DNA from: Bacillota bacterium
Lineage (GTDB): Bacteria; Bacillota; Clostridia; Acetivibrionales; DSM-1351
Direction: 5' to 3'
Assembly: GCA_023409265.1 (NCBI GenBank)
Contig: JAEYHZ010000039.1
Location: 62,001-126,000, forward strand
DNA: 64,000 nt
The notes below the pieces were generated by a model. The model was given only the letters and a program-made list of their open reading frames with translations. It ran no database searches and was not told where the DNA came from. Shown here in pieces: positions 33,279 to 42,313 of this stretch. How positions within the stretch are numbered: position 1 is the first letter of the stretch; every line of letters begins with the position of its first letter. Position numbers and translations under genes: made by a program.

Positions 33279-35771
33279 TCAGAATTCCTTAGCAGCCAGC
33301 TCGGTTCTTGAATGAATATCAAGTTTACTGTAAACGCTTCTAAGGATTGTTCTGACAGTTGTTTCTGATATATACAGCTTGCCTGCAATCTCCCTTGCGC
33401 TCAATCTATCCCTTGCAAGCTGGGCGATCTCTCTTTCTCTTGGTGTGAGAGGAGATTTTTCTGAGTTAATAGCCTTTTTAATAATTTTCATGCCCCTTTC
33501 TTGGCGTCTTCCAAGTTTAATTAAGGCATTTATACCATCTTTATCAGATACTGAGTTTCTTAGCAATTCTATAAGAGAATTCAACCGACCCGCTTCTTGG
33601 GCAAACGGAAGATAAATCTTGTCAGGCAACGCTATAGAAAGAGCTTGCTTAAGATATTCTTGAGCCGCGAGACGGTCTCCGTTATTATATTTTGCTATGG
33701 CAAGAAACTTCAGATAATATACTTGCGGCATCATATACTTAATGCTTCCGTTTGTGATTTTTGTATTATCCGGGATAAGCCGGGAAATACCATAAAGCTC
33801 ATTATACCTATTTTCCATAAGCAAAAGATTTAGGTAAAGTATTTGCGCGTGTGGTATAACAGGCGCATATAACACGTTTTTTATGCTTTCCATGTCATAA
33901 AGCCACGGGGCTACATAATATTTAATACCCAGGACAAGTCCTATAATCGACATACAGTATTCTACCATATGCAAAACATATAGATTGGAATCTGCCTTGG
34001 TATAATCCTGCATATTCTTTATTGCGGTAAAATAACCCTCCACCTCTCCGCGTAGGATAGCAATGCGGGCAAGAACCAATTCCGCACAGATGCACATATC
34101 GGTCTGATAATAACTGCGAGCTTCATAGAGTGCCTTATGACACAGAATTTCCGCCTCGCAATCCTCGCCGCGCATGAGCATGGCCTCGGCACGCATGACC
34201 GTGTTGTAGCCGCTTCCGTGTCCCTGGCCTAACTTGTAATACAAGTGAGCGCCTATATCTATTTGCTGCAGCTCATTTTCCAGTTCACCGGATTCTCTCC
34301 AGAACATATTTAAAACTGAGGTAGTAGCAAATAGCATGGGAGTATCAGACTTGATCATAATAGATGCTCTGCCTAAAATTTCCAAAGCCGTCTCATGGCC
34401 CTTTCTCATTTTGGGAATATCATTGAAGTCTCCCAGAGTTGCAAGGAGGGTGTATTCACCTTTTATACTCCGTAATTCCTCCTGACCGAAACCCTCTTCG
34501 TTTTGAACTGCTAAACGAAGCAGACTGCACAGTCTTCGATATGTCTCAATCTGTCCGTTTAAAAATGTATAGTATCCGAAGACAATCATGGCAAGAGGAT
34601 ATTTACATAATATTTCTTCCGGGCATTCATTAACTATTGTAACAATAAATACCGATAGGTTTTTCCCTTTTTGCTTATCTAAATATTCACGGCTGAAGGG
34701 TAAAGACAGGATAGCGTCAAAATCTCCGATTTTATAAAAAAACCTGGAAGCGGGATAGTACTGTGACATTACAGCACAGGAGACTCCGGCTTTACGAAGT
34801 ATTTTATTTTGATATTCCTCCGACATCTGATTATAGAATCGGTTTCGCAGATAGTCCTGCAAAATGCTGTGCATGCTGTACAGACATTTACCTGGTAGGT
34901 ATCTTATGAAATCGTTATTCTTGAGAAGTCCTTCAATTTTCTCAGGTAATATCTCCTGATTCAACATAACTGCCGCCTGGCGCATCGTAAAACTATCAAG
35001 AACCGAAACTAACAGAAGAAAATCTTTCTCTTCCGGCGTAAGCCTATTCCAAATGGCTTTTTCTACCAGTTGCTCAATATCAGCGGTGAGATCAAAGGAA
35101 CCTGTTTCTATAAAGTTTTTAATCTGCAGGCGAATTGCGGATACCCAGCCTCCAGTGCTCATAAATATTTTTTCCAATTCATCCTCGGTGAGACGGATAC
35201 CTTCCATGCGGAACAAACTGGCCGTATCCTCCCTGTCAAAGAAGAAAGAAGATGCATTAATGGTATGAATATTAGTATGAATGGGAATTTTTTGTTTAAC
35301 TTCCAATTGCTGCGTAATGAATATCATATGAAGTTTGGGATTTCCATGCATGGAAAAAATGCTTATTAACTCCCGAGGAATATCGCAGTTAAAAAGCTGG
35401 TAGTTATCCACTACCAAATAAGTTTCCGTTTGGCAGCGAACCTCTCTCAGATAAGATGTCATATAAAACAAGGTATCCATTGTAGGCATCTTCATGTTTT
35501 TTAGATCATTAGCCGCTTTAGCATCTATACTGGAGAACAGCTCACAGATTCCCATCCACGCCATAGTAGCAGACTCACCCAAACAGGTATACCAATATTC
35601 ACAGGCACCATGGGGCAGGTTGTCTTTTAAATACTCTCTGATAGCTGTCGTCTTTCCAAAACCGGATGGCGCCTCCACGACCGTTAAGGAGTAATTTGAT
35701 ATTTGGTGAAGCTGCCTTTTTAGCCTGTTGGAAAAATAATACTTATTTTTTGAGTTCACAATTTTTCTCAT
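33279..35771 (-). CDS. Large ATP-dependent LuxR-family regulator (MalT-like, LAL/STAND)
   Basis: 830 residues. N-terminal P-loop ATPase (VVEAPSGFGKTTAIREYL), Walker B-like TYLVVDNYQLF, a winged-helix linker, a long alpha-helical (TPR-like) sensor region of about 350-740, and a C-terminal LuxR DNA-binding domain (LTPREREIAQLARDRLSAREIAGKLYISETTVRTIL). Such proteins oligomerise on binding inducer and ATP and activate transcription. The target cannot be inferred; it stands alone and divergent from the XRE-type regulator. GAGGTAGAG ribosome site. Confidence 0.88.
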   Translation of the reverse strand: MRKIVNSKNKYYFSNRLKRQLHQISNYSLTVVEAPSGFGKTTAIREYLKDNLPHGACEYWYTCLGESATMAWMGICELFSSIDAKAANDLKNMKMPTMDTLFYMTSYLREVRCQTETYLVVDNYQLFNCDIPRELISIFSMHGNPKLHMIFITQQLEVKQKIPIHTNIHTINASSFFFDREDTASLFRMEGIRLTEDELEKIFMSTGGWVSAIRLQIKNFIETGSFDLTADIEQLVEKAIWNRLTPEEKDFLLLVSVLDSFTMRQAAVMLNQEILPEKIEGLLKNNDFIRYLPGKCLYSMHSILQDYLRNRFYNQMSEEYQNKILRKAGVSCAVMSQYYPASRFFYKIGDFDAILSLPFSREYLDKQKGKNLSVFIVTIVNECPEEILCKYPLAMIVFGYYTFLNGQIETYRRLCSLLRLAVQNEEGFGQEELRSIKGEYTLLATLGDFNDIPKMRKGHETALEILGRASIMIKSDTPMLFATTSVLNMFWRESGELENELQQIDIGAHLYYKLGQGHGSGYNTVMRAEAMLMRGEDCEAEILCHKALYEARSYYQTDMCICAELVLARIAILRGEVEGYFTAIKNMQDYTKADSNLYVLHMVEYCMSIIGLVLGIKYYVAPWLYDMESIKNVLYAPVIPHAQILYLNLLLMENRYNELYGISRLIPDNTKITNGSIKYMMPQVYYLKFLAIAKYNNGDRLAAQEYLKQALSIALPDKIYLPFAQEAGRLNSLIELLRNSVSDKDGINALIKLGRRQERGMKIIKKAINSEKSPLTPREREIAQLARDRLSAREIAGKLYISETTVRTILRSVYSKLDIHSRTELAAKEF

Positions 35772-36013
35772 TTCTCTACCTCTAGCTCTGATTTGAGGAA
35801 TATGCCGTCTGTCCTTTTAGTACCAATTCGGGAATTTATAGATTATGATTTTCTTCTTATATCCTTTGTTCTGGTGTACCCCTGGGAATCAGCCAAAGTT
35901 CCTTTTTTACGAAAAAAAAGTAACAGGTCTCGTCTTCGATATTAAAACCTCACTATCAAATATAATATGTTATTATCAAATATAGTTTGATGTTTTAATG
36001 AATTAATTAATAA

Positions 36014-36041
36014 TTGACATATTTTTTGTCTATTTTAACAT
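36014..36041 (+). promoter_or_regulatory. Possible promoter of the XRE regulator gene
   Basis: TTGACA (36014-36019) with a 16-base spacer and TAACAT. The -35 is perfect and the -10 weak. It sits about 90 bases before the XRE gene in the AT-rich 360-base gap between divergent regulators; I see nothing else in that gap. Confidence 0.35.
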
Positions 36042-36131
36042 ATTTAACACGACTATTATGAGAAATACAACATATACTATTCGAATAGTCAAATCTGTTT
36101 TTCACATATGATATACGAGAGGTGAATAACA

Positions 36132-36443
36132 ATGTACGATAAGTTTGTATCTGACAGAATTACGCAGCTTAGATTACAGAAGGGAGTTTCCGAGTACAAA
36201 ATGAGTTATGAATTAGGCCATAGCAGGGGCTACATTTATAACATTTCATCGGGAAAATCGCTTCCGCCGCTAAAGGAGTTTTTTGCTATTTGTGAGTATT
36301 TCGGCATTACACCTGCTGAGTTTTTTGATGATAGACTGGATAATCCCGAGCTGATTCAAAAGGCTGTGAAAGGCATGAAAACCCTTGATGATAGTGATAT
36401 TCTCATTATTCTAAGCCTTATCAACCGTCTGCAAATGAACTAG
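36132..36443 (+). CDS. XRE-family helix-turn-helix regulator
   Basis: 103 residues. ITQLRLQKGVSEYKMSYELG and SRGYIYNISSGKSLPPLKEFF form a Cro/CI-type helix-turn-helix, then ICEYFGITPAEFFDD. The C-terminal 35 residues are a short helical tail. It is one of the few plus-strand genes. GAGAGGTG lies seven bases upstream of the ATG. The regulated gene is unknown. Confidence 0.85.
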   Translation: MYDKFVSDRITQLRLQKGVSEYKMSYELGHSRGYIYNISSGKSLPPLKEFFAICEYFGITPAEFFDDRLDNPELIQKAVKGMKTLDDSDILIILSLINRLQMN

Positions 36444-36569
36444 TAAAAAACAGACATTTATCAGATCATATATTTAAGAAAGGTTCTGGAGAAGGTTCTC
36501 TTGCGCCACTCGTGTTAGGATGGCAGCTTTGCTACTGTCGCAGCAAATTTTGCTACTATAACCGTAATT

Positions 36570-36591
36570 GCCAAGCCGGTGAAGTCTTGGC
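36570..36591. repeat. Intergenic hairpin with shared CCGGTGARGYCTTGGCG core
   Basis: GCCAAG and CTTGGC form a 6-base stem. The 17 bases at 36576-36592 match the interior of the terminator at 27622-27638 in 15 positions. The surrounding 36.45-36.62 kb also has repeated TTTGCTACT units. No T-run follows, so I treat it as a repeat rather than a terminator. Confidence 0.4.
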
Positions 36592-36623
36592 GAAACTACG
36601 TCGTGAAATGCACTGCTATTAAA

Positions 36624-37301
36624 TCATAACAGCTTTAGTTTTAAAGCGGGGCGCACACCGTCTCGGGCTGCACTGACATTGGCGTAGCTGCGAATACTGC
36701 AGCCTGTACCGACAAAAAACGCACGGGTGGGCTTGTTTCCCTGTGTTCGCAGCCACCACCAGGAACAGCCGACTTCACGGCCGTTTTTGATGATATAATT
36801 ATCTTTGTTGGTTTTATCATATACATACAAGCTGCATCCATCAGATTTTTTCGTTTTGGCGAAGTCGGTTCCAACAGAACGCCGCAAATCTCTTCCGTGT
36901 TTATCAGATATATCCTTGACCTCATTAACGCTCAGCAAAAAAACCCTGTCCTCGGTATCCGGGCAGCCTTCTCCGTTGTCGGTGCAATGAGCCGTCTTTA
37001 TTAAGCCCTTTTCTGTGGCAGTGAATGCAGTGTTATAGAATTCATCATTCAGCCACTTGTGCAAATCACAGTCACGCCAAGTAATATCCACGCAGTCATA
37101 CCAGGTAATATCCGCAGATTTGCCGTGATACCGCTTGCAGTCCAGAATGTACTCGCTCAGAATGAAGAGCTCACTCCCTGAATTTTGCAGGACCCGCCAC
37201 TCTATTGGTGTTATATCATATCCATCAGCATTTTGTGGATAAGTACCGAAAGTAATGATTTCTCCTGGTTTTGTATTCGGGTTGCAACCAAATATTTTCA
37301 T
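36624..37301 (-). CDS. DUF6273-type domain protein
   Basis: About 225 residues, starting MKIFGCNPNTKPGEIITFGTYPQ. The motif chain FGTYPQ...PIEWRVLQ, ILSEYILDCKRYHG, LHKWLNDEFYNTAF, DRVFLLSVNEV, SWWWLRTQG and VSAARDGVRPALKLKL is typical of DUF6273, a C-type-lectin/formylglycine-like fold common in Clostridia. Function unknown; often surface or phage-receptor related, but no signal peptide is seen here. The start at 37301 has CAGGAGGA seven bases upstream, while the frame is open 20 codons earlier. Confidence 0.75.
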   Translation of the reverse strand: MKIFGCNPNTKPGEIITFGTYPQNADGYDITPIEWRVLQNSGSELFILSEYILDCKRYHGKSADITWYDCVDITWRDCDLHKWLNDEFYNTAFTATEKGLIKTAHCTDNGEGCPDTEDRVFLLSVNEVKDISDKHGRDLRRSVGTDFAKTKKSDGCSLYVYDKTNKDNYIIKNGREVGCSWWWLRTQGNKPTRAFFVGTGCSIRSYANVSAARDGVRPALKLKLL

Positions 37302-37397
37302 TTTGTTATCCTCCTGAATAGTATATAAATTATCTTTGCCTGGCATTATGCTCATCTTCACCCTTATAAATCTGAAGTTATAACTCTGAATTTTTAA

Positions 37398-37883
37398 TTA
37401 GACACTCTTCATTAATTCAATCTGGATTTTTCTTTCTTTTCTTACTTCCTCTAAATTTTTAGGATACAGTAAATTTATTAGAGTTATTGCATAATCTGAA
37501 GCTATTAATGCATGTCTCTTCACATGTGGAGTAGCAGCGACCTGTCCCATAACTCTTAAAACCTTTACTTTTACGGGGTCCTTTTCCTCACGGGCTAATC
37601 TGTGTATCTTAAATGCTACATTCCTTGCCTCCTGAAACCTTGCTTTTCCTTCCTGCCATTTCCTATTGATATCAAAACATTCATTAATTGCATCACAGGG
37701 CTGTATATTGGTTAAATCCAAAATATGTTGTGCCAATAGCAGGCTATAACATGAAATAGCCTTATGGCTATGACTTTTACTATCAAATACAGCAATGAGT
37801 TCATCTTTTAACTCAGGAATATCATCAATTTTTCTTATTATTCCTACATCACCCATATAACTGTCTTTCTTCCCGCCTCTCAT
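37398..37883 (-). CDS. Imm-5-like putative immunity protein
   Basis: 161 residues, entirely alpha-helical in appearance. RKWQEGKARFQEARNVAFKI, LREEKDPVKVKV-like and RVMGQVAATPHVKRHALIAS resemble the family annotated as Imm-5-like putative immunity proteins; this is recalled from memory. It overlaps the double-MerR regulator stop by four bases, so the two are co-expressed. No toxin gene is evident nearby, and the family may actually have a different job. Confidence 0.5.
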   Translation of the reverse strand: MRGGKKDSYMGDVGIIRKIDDIPELKDELIAVFDSKSHSHKAISCYSLLLAQHILDLTNIQPCDAINECFDINRKWQEGKARFQEARNVAFKIHRLAREEKDPVKVKVLRVMGQVAATPHVKRHALIASDYAITLINLLYPKNLEEVRKERKIQIELMKSV

Positions 37884-38629
37884 AACTGCACCTCTTTAAA
37901 TTTTGTGTTTTTTCTTATCAACCCACTTATATAACCAATTAATTCCTTTGTATTACTCTCAGCCTCAGTCAGGGAAGATAACAGCCGGTCATCCGAATCC
38001 TCTGTTCCCCTGGATAAAAAAATGTTATTTCCCCTACTTCTGGTTTTCAACTCTTTAAGCATCCTTCCTATGCACTGTGTGCTGTAGTTCTCCTGCCTTA
38101 AGGTTTTAATGACTCTAAGCAGCTTTATTTCATCCTCGCCATATTTGCGATAGCCATTTTTTCCCCTTGGTACCTCAAGAAGCCCATCCCTCTCCCAATA
38201 TACAATGACATTTATTGAAACCCCAAGCAGTTTTGCAGCTTGACTCCTGTTTAATGAAATATTCTTTTCTTCCAACAAATCACTTTCCAATATTCCCCGG
38301 ATTATTTTCATAACCATTAATTCATTATTTTTTTCATTTTGTATATGTTCTAAATACTCTCTGCTTAGCTCCAAAGCCTTTCTCAAATCCCCCTGAGCTG
38401 CACTCCTTATAATATTTTGAACTTCGAACTTCATATAGCATTTTATTAATTCGCTTCTCAATGCCATTCTCAACAGTTTCACCTGTTCCAGATGTTTATC
38501 GGTGTATACCCGGTAGCCATTTTCCTTTCTTTTAACAGGAGCCAGATAGCCCCATTTCTCGTATAACATAACTGTGTTTGGATGTATCCCTATTATTGCG
38601 GCAATTTCAGAAGTACTATAGGTTTTCAT
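37880..38629 (-). CDS. Regulator with two MerR-type DNA-binding domains
   Basis: 249 residues. First MerR helix-turn-helix: YSTSEIAAIIGIHPNTVMLYEKWGYL. Second, at about residues 120-185: NRSQAAKLLGVSINVIVYWERDGLL. Each is followed by the Arg-Tyr wing (NGYRVYTDKHL and NGYRKYGEDEI). Two MerR domains in one chain are uncommon; normally a MerR protein dimerises to bind one operator, so this one may bind as a monomer or bridge two sites. GGGAGG ribosome site. It likely regulates itself and the Imm-5-like gene. Confidence 0.82.
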   Translation of the reverse strand: MKTYSTSEIAAIIGIHPNTVMLYEKWGYLAPVKRKENGYRVYTDKHLEQVKLLRMALRSELIKCYMKFEVQNIIRSAAQGDLRKALELSREYLEHIQNEKNNELMVMKIIRGILESDLLEEKNISLNRSQAAKLLGVSINVIVYWERDGLLEVPRGKNGYRKYGEDEIKLLRVIKTLRQENYSTQCIGRMLKELKTRSRGNNIFLSRGTEDSDDRLLSSLTEAESNTKELIGYISGLIRKNTKFKEVQL

Positions 38630-38759
38630 TGAATACCTCCCTCTTTGTTACCCAAATTATATTTCTCATTATAGCATTCAAATATAACCCTGGTAAGATA
38701 GTGGAGGGTTCATCTACTTGCTTTACTCTAGATGCTTTAGGCTGAATGCTTTAGGCTGC

Positions 38760-38807
38760 AAAAAAATAAGTGCAAATGCTTAAGCCATTTTAATGGCTCT
38801 ACACTTA
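38760..38807 (-). terminator. Terminator after the flavin-binding protein gene
   Basis: TAAGTG/CACTTA outer arms and AGCCAT/ATGGCT inner arms, followed on the minus strand by T7. It lies 17 bases past the gene stop. Confidence 0.82.
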
Positions 38808-38823
38808 CACTTTGATGGAATTC

Positions 38824-39309
38824 CTATCTTTTGGCTTTGACGTATTCTATAGCTTCCTTTCCGGTTATATGTTCGACGTCAATGGCAATAATATAAGCCT
38901 GCGTACATCCGGTTATTTCCTTATGCTTTGCTTCTTCAGGCTGATCACCCGAATACTTTTCAACTAATGCCTTAAACGCTTCAAGCCATTCTTCGCCTTC
39001 TACAATTCTTGCTTTACCAAAAGCAATAACACTCCGGAAATAAGTAGTATATTTCTCACTTACTATGGTATCTTCATCTATTACAGAAAAAGATACCTTT
39101 GGGTTCTTTGCGATGGCATCGATTTTATGTCCTGCTTTTGCTGAATGAAAATAGATTTTGTCATTTAAATAGACATAGCTAAGTGGAACTGCATAAGGAT
39201 AATCTTCATCACCTAAGCACGCAAGGACACCATTTGTGCACCTGTCCATTACAGCGATGGTGTCCTTCATTGATAATAATTGCTTAACCCTTCTCATTTC
39301 TCTAAACAT
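38824..39309 (-). CDS. Pyridoxamine 5'-phosphate oxidase-like FMN-binding protein
   Basis: About 161 residues with a split-barrel flavin-binding fold: GVLACLGDEDYPYAVPLSYV, KIYFHSAKAGHKIDAIAKNP and VSFSVIDEDTIVSEKYTTYFRSVIAFGKARIV. These are usual for the PNPOx-like/nitroimidazole-resistance group, which reduce small substrates with bound FMN or F420. NimA-type nitroimidazole reductase is a possible alternative name. I start at MFREMRRVKQ (39309), with AGAGG nine bases upstream; the frame extends nine codons to a TTG. Confidence 0.82.
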   Translation of the reverse strand: MFREMRRVKQLLSMKDTIAVMDRCTNGVLACLGDEDYPYAVPLSYVYLNDKIYFHSAKAGHKIDAIAKNPKVSFSVIDEDTIVSEKYTTYFRSVIAFGKARIVEGEEWLEAFKALVEKYSGDQPEEAKHKEITGCTQAYIIAIDVEHITGKEAIEYVKAKR

Positions 39310-39554
39310 TTGTTGTTTCCTCTCTTTCTCGCACAAGTACTTTATGGTATCATTTTACATATTTTATTGGGTTAGAATTTCTTTCAAGTGCCTTCAAGCT
39401 TTTGTAATCTCGCAGCATAGTACGGTCACCCAATTTTCGGATATTTCTCCATTATTAATAAACTGTGAAATATGCTTACTTCCAATATTTTTTAGCGGTT
39501 TACAGGGTTTTGCACCAATTATATGGTATTTGAACATCAATATCAAGCCTGGAC

Positions 39555-39588
39555 AAAAAACGAGCCCAAAATTTTACTTTTAGGCTCG
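39555..39588 (-). terminator. Terminator of the MerR/ABC exporter operon
   Basis: CGAGCC (39561-39566) and GGCTCG (39583-39588) with a 16-base AT loop and T6 on the minus strand. It is about 120 bases beyond the permease stop. Confidence 0.78.
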
Positions 39589-39709
39589 CTTTTGATAAGA
39601 TGTTGTTCCAAAGCCACAACAAATTGTAGAATCCCTCAATTTTTCTTCCAACTTTCTAATCGAGTCCATGGCTATTCTCAGAAGCCCTTCCAGCTGTCGG
39701 ATAGCAAGT

Positions 39710-40456
39710 TTACATACTTTCGCTTTTACTTACCCTATCAAGCCGCCAGGCAGCAAGGAAAAACGCGAAAAGTCCGATTCCGGCAATAATGCAAAGTGAT
39801 ACGCCCGCATTTATATCTGTTTCCATGTGATAAGCATATCCATAAAAAGACTGGAGTGCATAGGTTGCAGGAAAGATACGCCCTGCCCAGGCCAGAGCCC
39901 CAGGAAGCATAGATGTAGGAAACATTATGCCACTTAATAACAGGGATGGCAAAAATACTATCATTGAAAGCATAGTTGCGAAAGTATGCCCCTGAGCGAA
40001 TACACCGATAAGCATACCGATCCCAACGCTGGCAAAGAGGAATACCGCAAGTACTGCAAAATACAGCCCTGGCGACCGAGGCAAATCAGAGTGAAAGACC
40101 GCCGGTGAGACAGCATAAATAATTACAGAGACGATAAACAGATGAATAAAAGCGCTTACTGCAGATACGAAAAGTGTCGATACACCAGGTATTCCGTTTA
40201 CCTTATAAGCTCGCATCGTTCCTGACTCCCTCATATTCACGAGCGGCGTGGGTGCTCCTATTATTGCACCCATAGTCGCAGAGTAAATTGTCATTGATGC
40301 TGCCAGCGTTGCTTTCATGAGAGGAGATGTTGATGAAAATACAGAGCCTGTGACAAGGAAAAACACCAAGGGAGTAAAATAAAATGTCAACAGTATTCCC
40401 TTATTCCGCAGATCCATTTTAAATTGTATCCAAAGATATGTAAGAAAGGCCTTCAA
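39710..40456 (-). CDS. ABC-2 type transporter permease
   Basis: 248 residues with six hydrophobic segments and an ABC-2 membrane topology: LTFYFTPLVFFLVTGSVF, YSATMGAIIGAPTPLVNMRE, and LPSLLLSGIMFPTSMLPGAL, the conserved loop before the last helices. It would pair with the adjacent ATPase to export a drug, lipid or peptide. It overlaps the ATPase gene by four bases. Confidence 0.88.
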   Translation of the reverse strand: MKAFLTYLWIQFKMDLRNKGILLTFYFTPLVFFLVTGSVFSSTSPLMKATLAASMTIYSATMGAIIGAPTPLVNMRESGTMRAYKVNGIPGVSTLFVSAVSAFIHLFIVSVIIYAVSPAVFHSDLPRSPGLYFAVLAVFLFASVGIGMLIGVFAQGHTFATMLSMIVFLPSLLLSGIMFPTSMLPGALAWAGRIFPATYALQSFYGYAYHMETDINAGVSLCIIAGIGLFAFFLAAWRLDRVSKSESM

Positions 40457-41367
40457 AATTCCCCACCCCCTTCAACAAGTTCAAGGAATCGCTCTTCCAG
40501 CGAAGGCCTCTGAACCCGCAAATCCTCCACGGTATCACCCGCCTCCTGCACCTGGCGCAGTATGGCAAAAACAGAATCTGCCACGTCGCGGCAGCTCCAT
40601 TCCAGGTAACCGTCTTTTTCTTTCACAAATGACGCGCCGTTTATATTTTTGCCAGGTTCAAGAGATTTTTTCGAAGTACACAGAAGGATTCGGGTCTCTT
40701 TGTTACCCGCCGACGTGACCTGCTCCGGTGTCCCGCATATTGCAATCCTTCCATTGATCATAATAGCGATCCGGTCACAGAGCGCCTCGGCTTCTGCCAT
40801 GTCATGGGTCGCCAGAAGAACAGTTACACCCTGTGATCGGATCTTCCGGATTTCTCCGTGAAGCTGTGCCCGGCTCTGTACATCAAGACCCGCAGTAGGT
40901 TCATCCAAAATTAACACCTCGGGATTATTGACCAGTGCCAGGACAAGATGCAGCCTTCTTTTTTGACCTGTGGACAGCTCTTTGTATTGTTTTTTCAATA
41001 AATTTTCCATACCGAACTTTAAAATCAGCTCCTGTTGCAACCGTACTCCGCTGAATGAGCTTATAAGCTGCATTGCTTCATCCACCCTGATATTGTCCGG
41101 CAGTGACGACGACTGAAGCTGAACCCCGAGTTTTTTCCGGAGCTGCCTGCCGCCACTCTGAGGATTGCAGCCTGCAACACGAATGTGGCCCGCGTCAATT
41201 CGCCTCATTCCTTCAAGGCATTCCAGCGTGGTTGTTTTTCCCGCACCGTTTGGGCCAAGCAACCCGAACACCACGCCTTTTTCAATTTCCAGGTCGATTT
41301 TTTTTACTGCGGTAAACGAACCATAGCGTTTCACCAATCCTTCTACCTTTACTGCCGGCTCACTCAT
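40453..41367 (-). CDS. ABC exporter ATP-binding protein
   Basis: 304 residues. Walker A GLLGPNGAGKTTTLE, Q-loop region LGVQLQSSSLPDNIR, signature LSTGQKRRLHLVLALVN, Walker B VLILDEPTAGLD and switch His in LLATHDMAEAEALCD. The C-terminal extension of about 80 residues is typical of DrrA/CcmA-type exporters. It overlaps the MerR regulator by eight bases. Confidence 0.93.
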   Translation of the reverse strand: MSEPAVKVEGLVKRYGSFTAVKKIDLEIEKGVVFGLLGPNGAGKTTTLECLEGMRRIDAGHIRVAGCNPQSGGRQLRKKLGVQLQSSSLPDNIRVDEAMQLISSFSGVRLQQELILKFGMENLLKKQYKELSTGQKRRLHLVLALVNNPEVLILDEPTAGLDVQSRAQLHGEIRKIRSQGVTVLLATHDMAEAEALCDRIAIMINGRIAICGTPEQVTSAGNKETRILLCTSKKSLEPGKNINGASFVKEKDGYLEWSCRDVADSVFAILRQVQEAGDTVEDLRVQRPSLEERFLELVEGGGEF

Positions 41368-42172
41368 TATTATCCGCCCCCAATTCCAAAAGGTTTATAC
41401 TTTTGCCGCTTAAGTAAATATTAAGCGCTGCTCCTAAGAAATGCTCGATTGCTTCCCGAAAATCTTTTGTTTCATCAGGCCAATCATCAATATCCATTCC
41501 GGCTTTAACCAGTGTTTCCAACAAACCCGGGTCACCTCCAGTGAAGTCCATAACCATATCCCACCAGCGTTTTGCCAGCTCTTGACCTTCTGCACCTGCC
41601 GGATCGGCTCCTTTTTGATACAGAGTGTTCAATTCTGTAAAGATTTCCTGCGATTTTTCAAATAGAAACCGGCTTTTCTCCTGAGAATCAGCTGTCTGAA
41701 ACCTTTCGGTAATTTTTTTCAGCTGTTCGGAACCAAAATAACTGAGTAGGAAAGCATATGGATTTCCCTGTCTCATCAGATGCATGATTGCCATGAGCTT
41801 TTCAAGACTAACGTCCCTTCCCTTTTTTGTTTCATAAATTACGGTATCAAGCATTTTTTTAATATTATTCAAATTCTCAATTTGCCCAATCAAAATCTCC
41901 CTCTGTTCGGTAAATGTCTCTTCAAGATCCGAAGCCGATTTGAATTTCAAAATTTTTTCTTTTATTTCCTCAAGAGAGAATCCAAAGGATTTGAAAAATA
42001 AAATCTGCTGGAGCTTGAAAATATCGCCGAGAGTATACATTCTGCGTCCACCTTCGCTGAGAGTGGATTTGAGCAGGCCGGTTTTATCATAGTATTGCAG
42101 TGTCCTAACCGATATCCCGGCTTCCTCAGCCAGTTTACCAATGGAAAATAAGGGCATTTCCTGATTTTTCAT
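41360..42172 (-). CDS. MerR-family regulator with TipAS-like effector domain
   Basis: 270 residues. The MerR helix-turn-helix is FSIGKLAEEAGISVRTLQYYDKTGLL, followed by a coiled-coil dimerisation helix. The C-terminal ~130 residues (QEIFTELNTLYQKG, GQELAKRWWDMVMDFTGGD, MDIDDWPDETKDF) resemble the TipAS drug-binding domain. It likely activates its own promoter and the exporter in response to a drug. Confidence 0.88.
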   Translation of the reverse strand: MKNQEMPLFSIGKLAEEAGISVRTLQYYDKTGLLKSTLSEGGRRMYTLGDIFKLQQILFFKSFGFSLEEIKEKILKFKSASDLEETFTEQREILIGQIENLNNIKKMLDTVIYETKKGRDVSLEKLMAIMHLMRQGNPYAFLLSYFGSEQLKKITERFQTADSQEKSRFLFEKSQEIFTELNTLYQKGADPAGAEGQELAKRWWDMVMDFTGGDPGLLETLVKAGMDIDDWPDETKDFREAIEHFLGAALNIYLSGKSINLLELGADNNE

Positions 42173-42194
42173 TCCGCACCTCCTGACACCTTTA

Positions 42195-42225
42195 AGTGTA
42201 CTACATTACGTAACGTCACGAGCAA
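42195..42225 (-). promoter_or_regulatory. MerR-type promoter with 19-base spacer and operator dyad
   Basis: On the minus strand TTGCTC (42225-42220), a 19-base spacer and TACACT (42200-42195). The long spacer and an internal near-palindrome centred on TACGTA (ACGTTAC/GTAATGT) are hallmarks of promoters that MerR-family proteins activate by DNA untwisting. It lies 23 bases before the MerR/TipAS start. Confidence 0.65.
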
Positions 42226-42313
42226 GAGTTTTTAAAATATTTCAGATATTTTGTTTTTAATCTGCAAAATGGGGATGAGCCGTTGTTGTCCTGATGATGG
42301 TTACAATCCAGGC

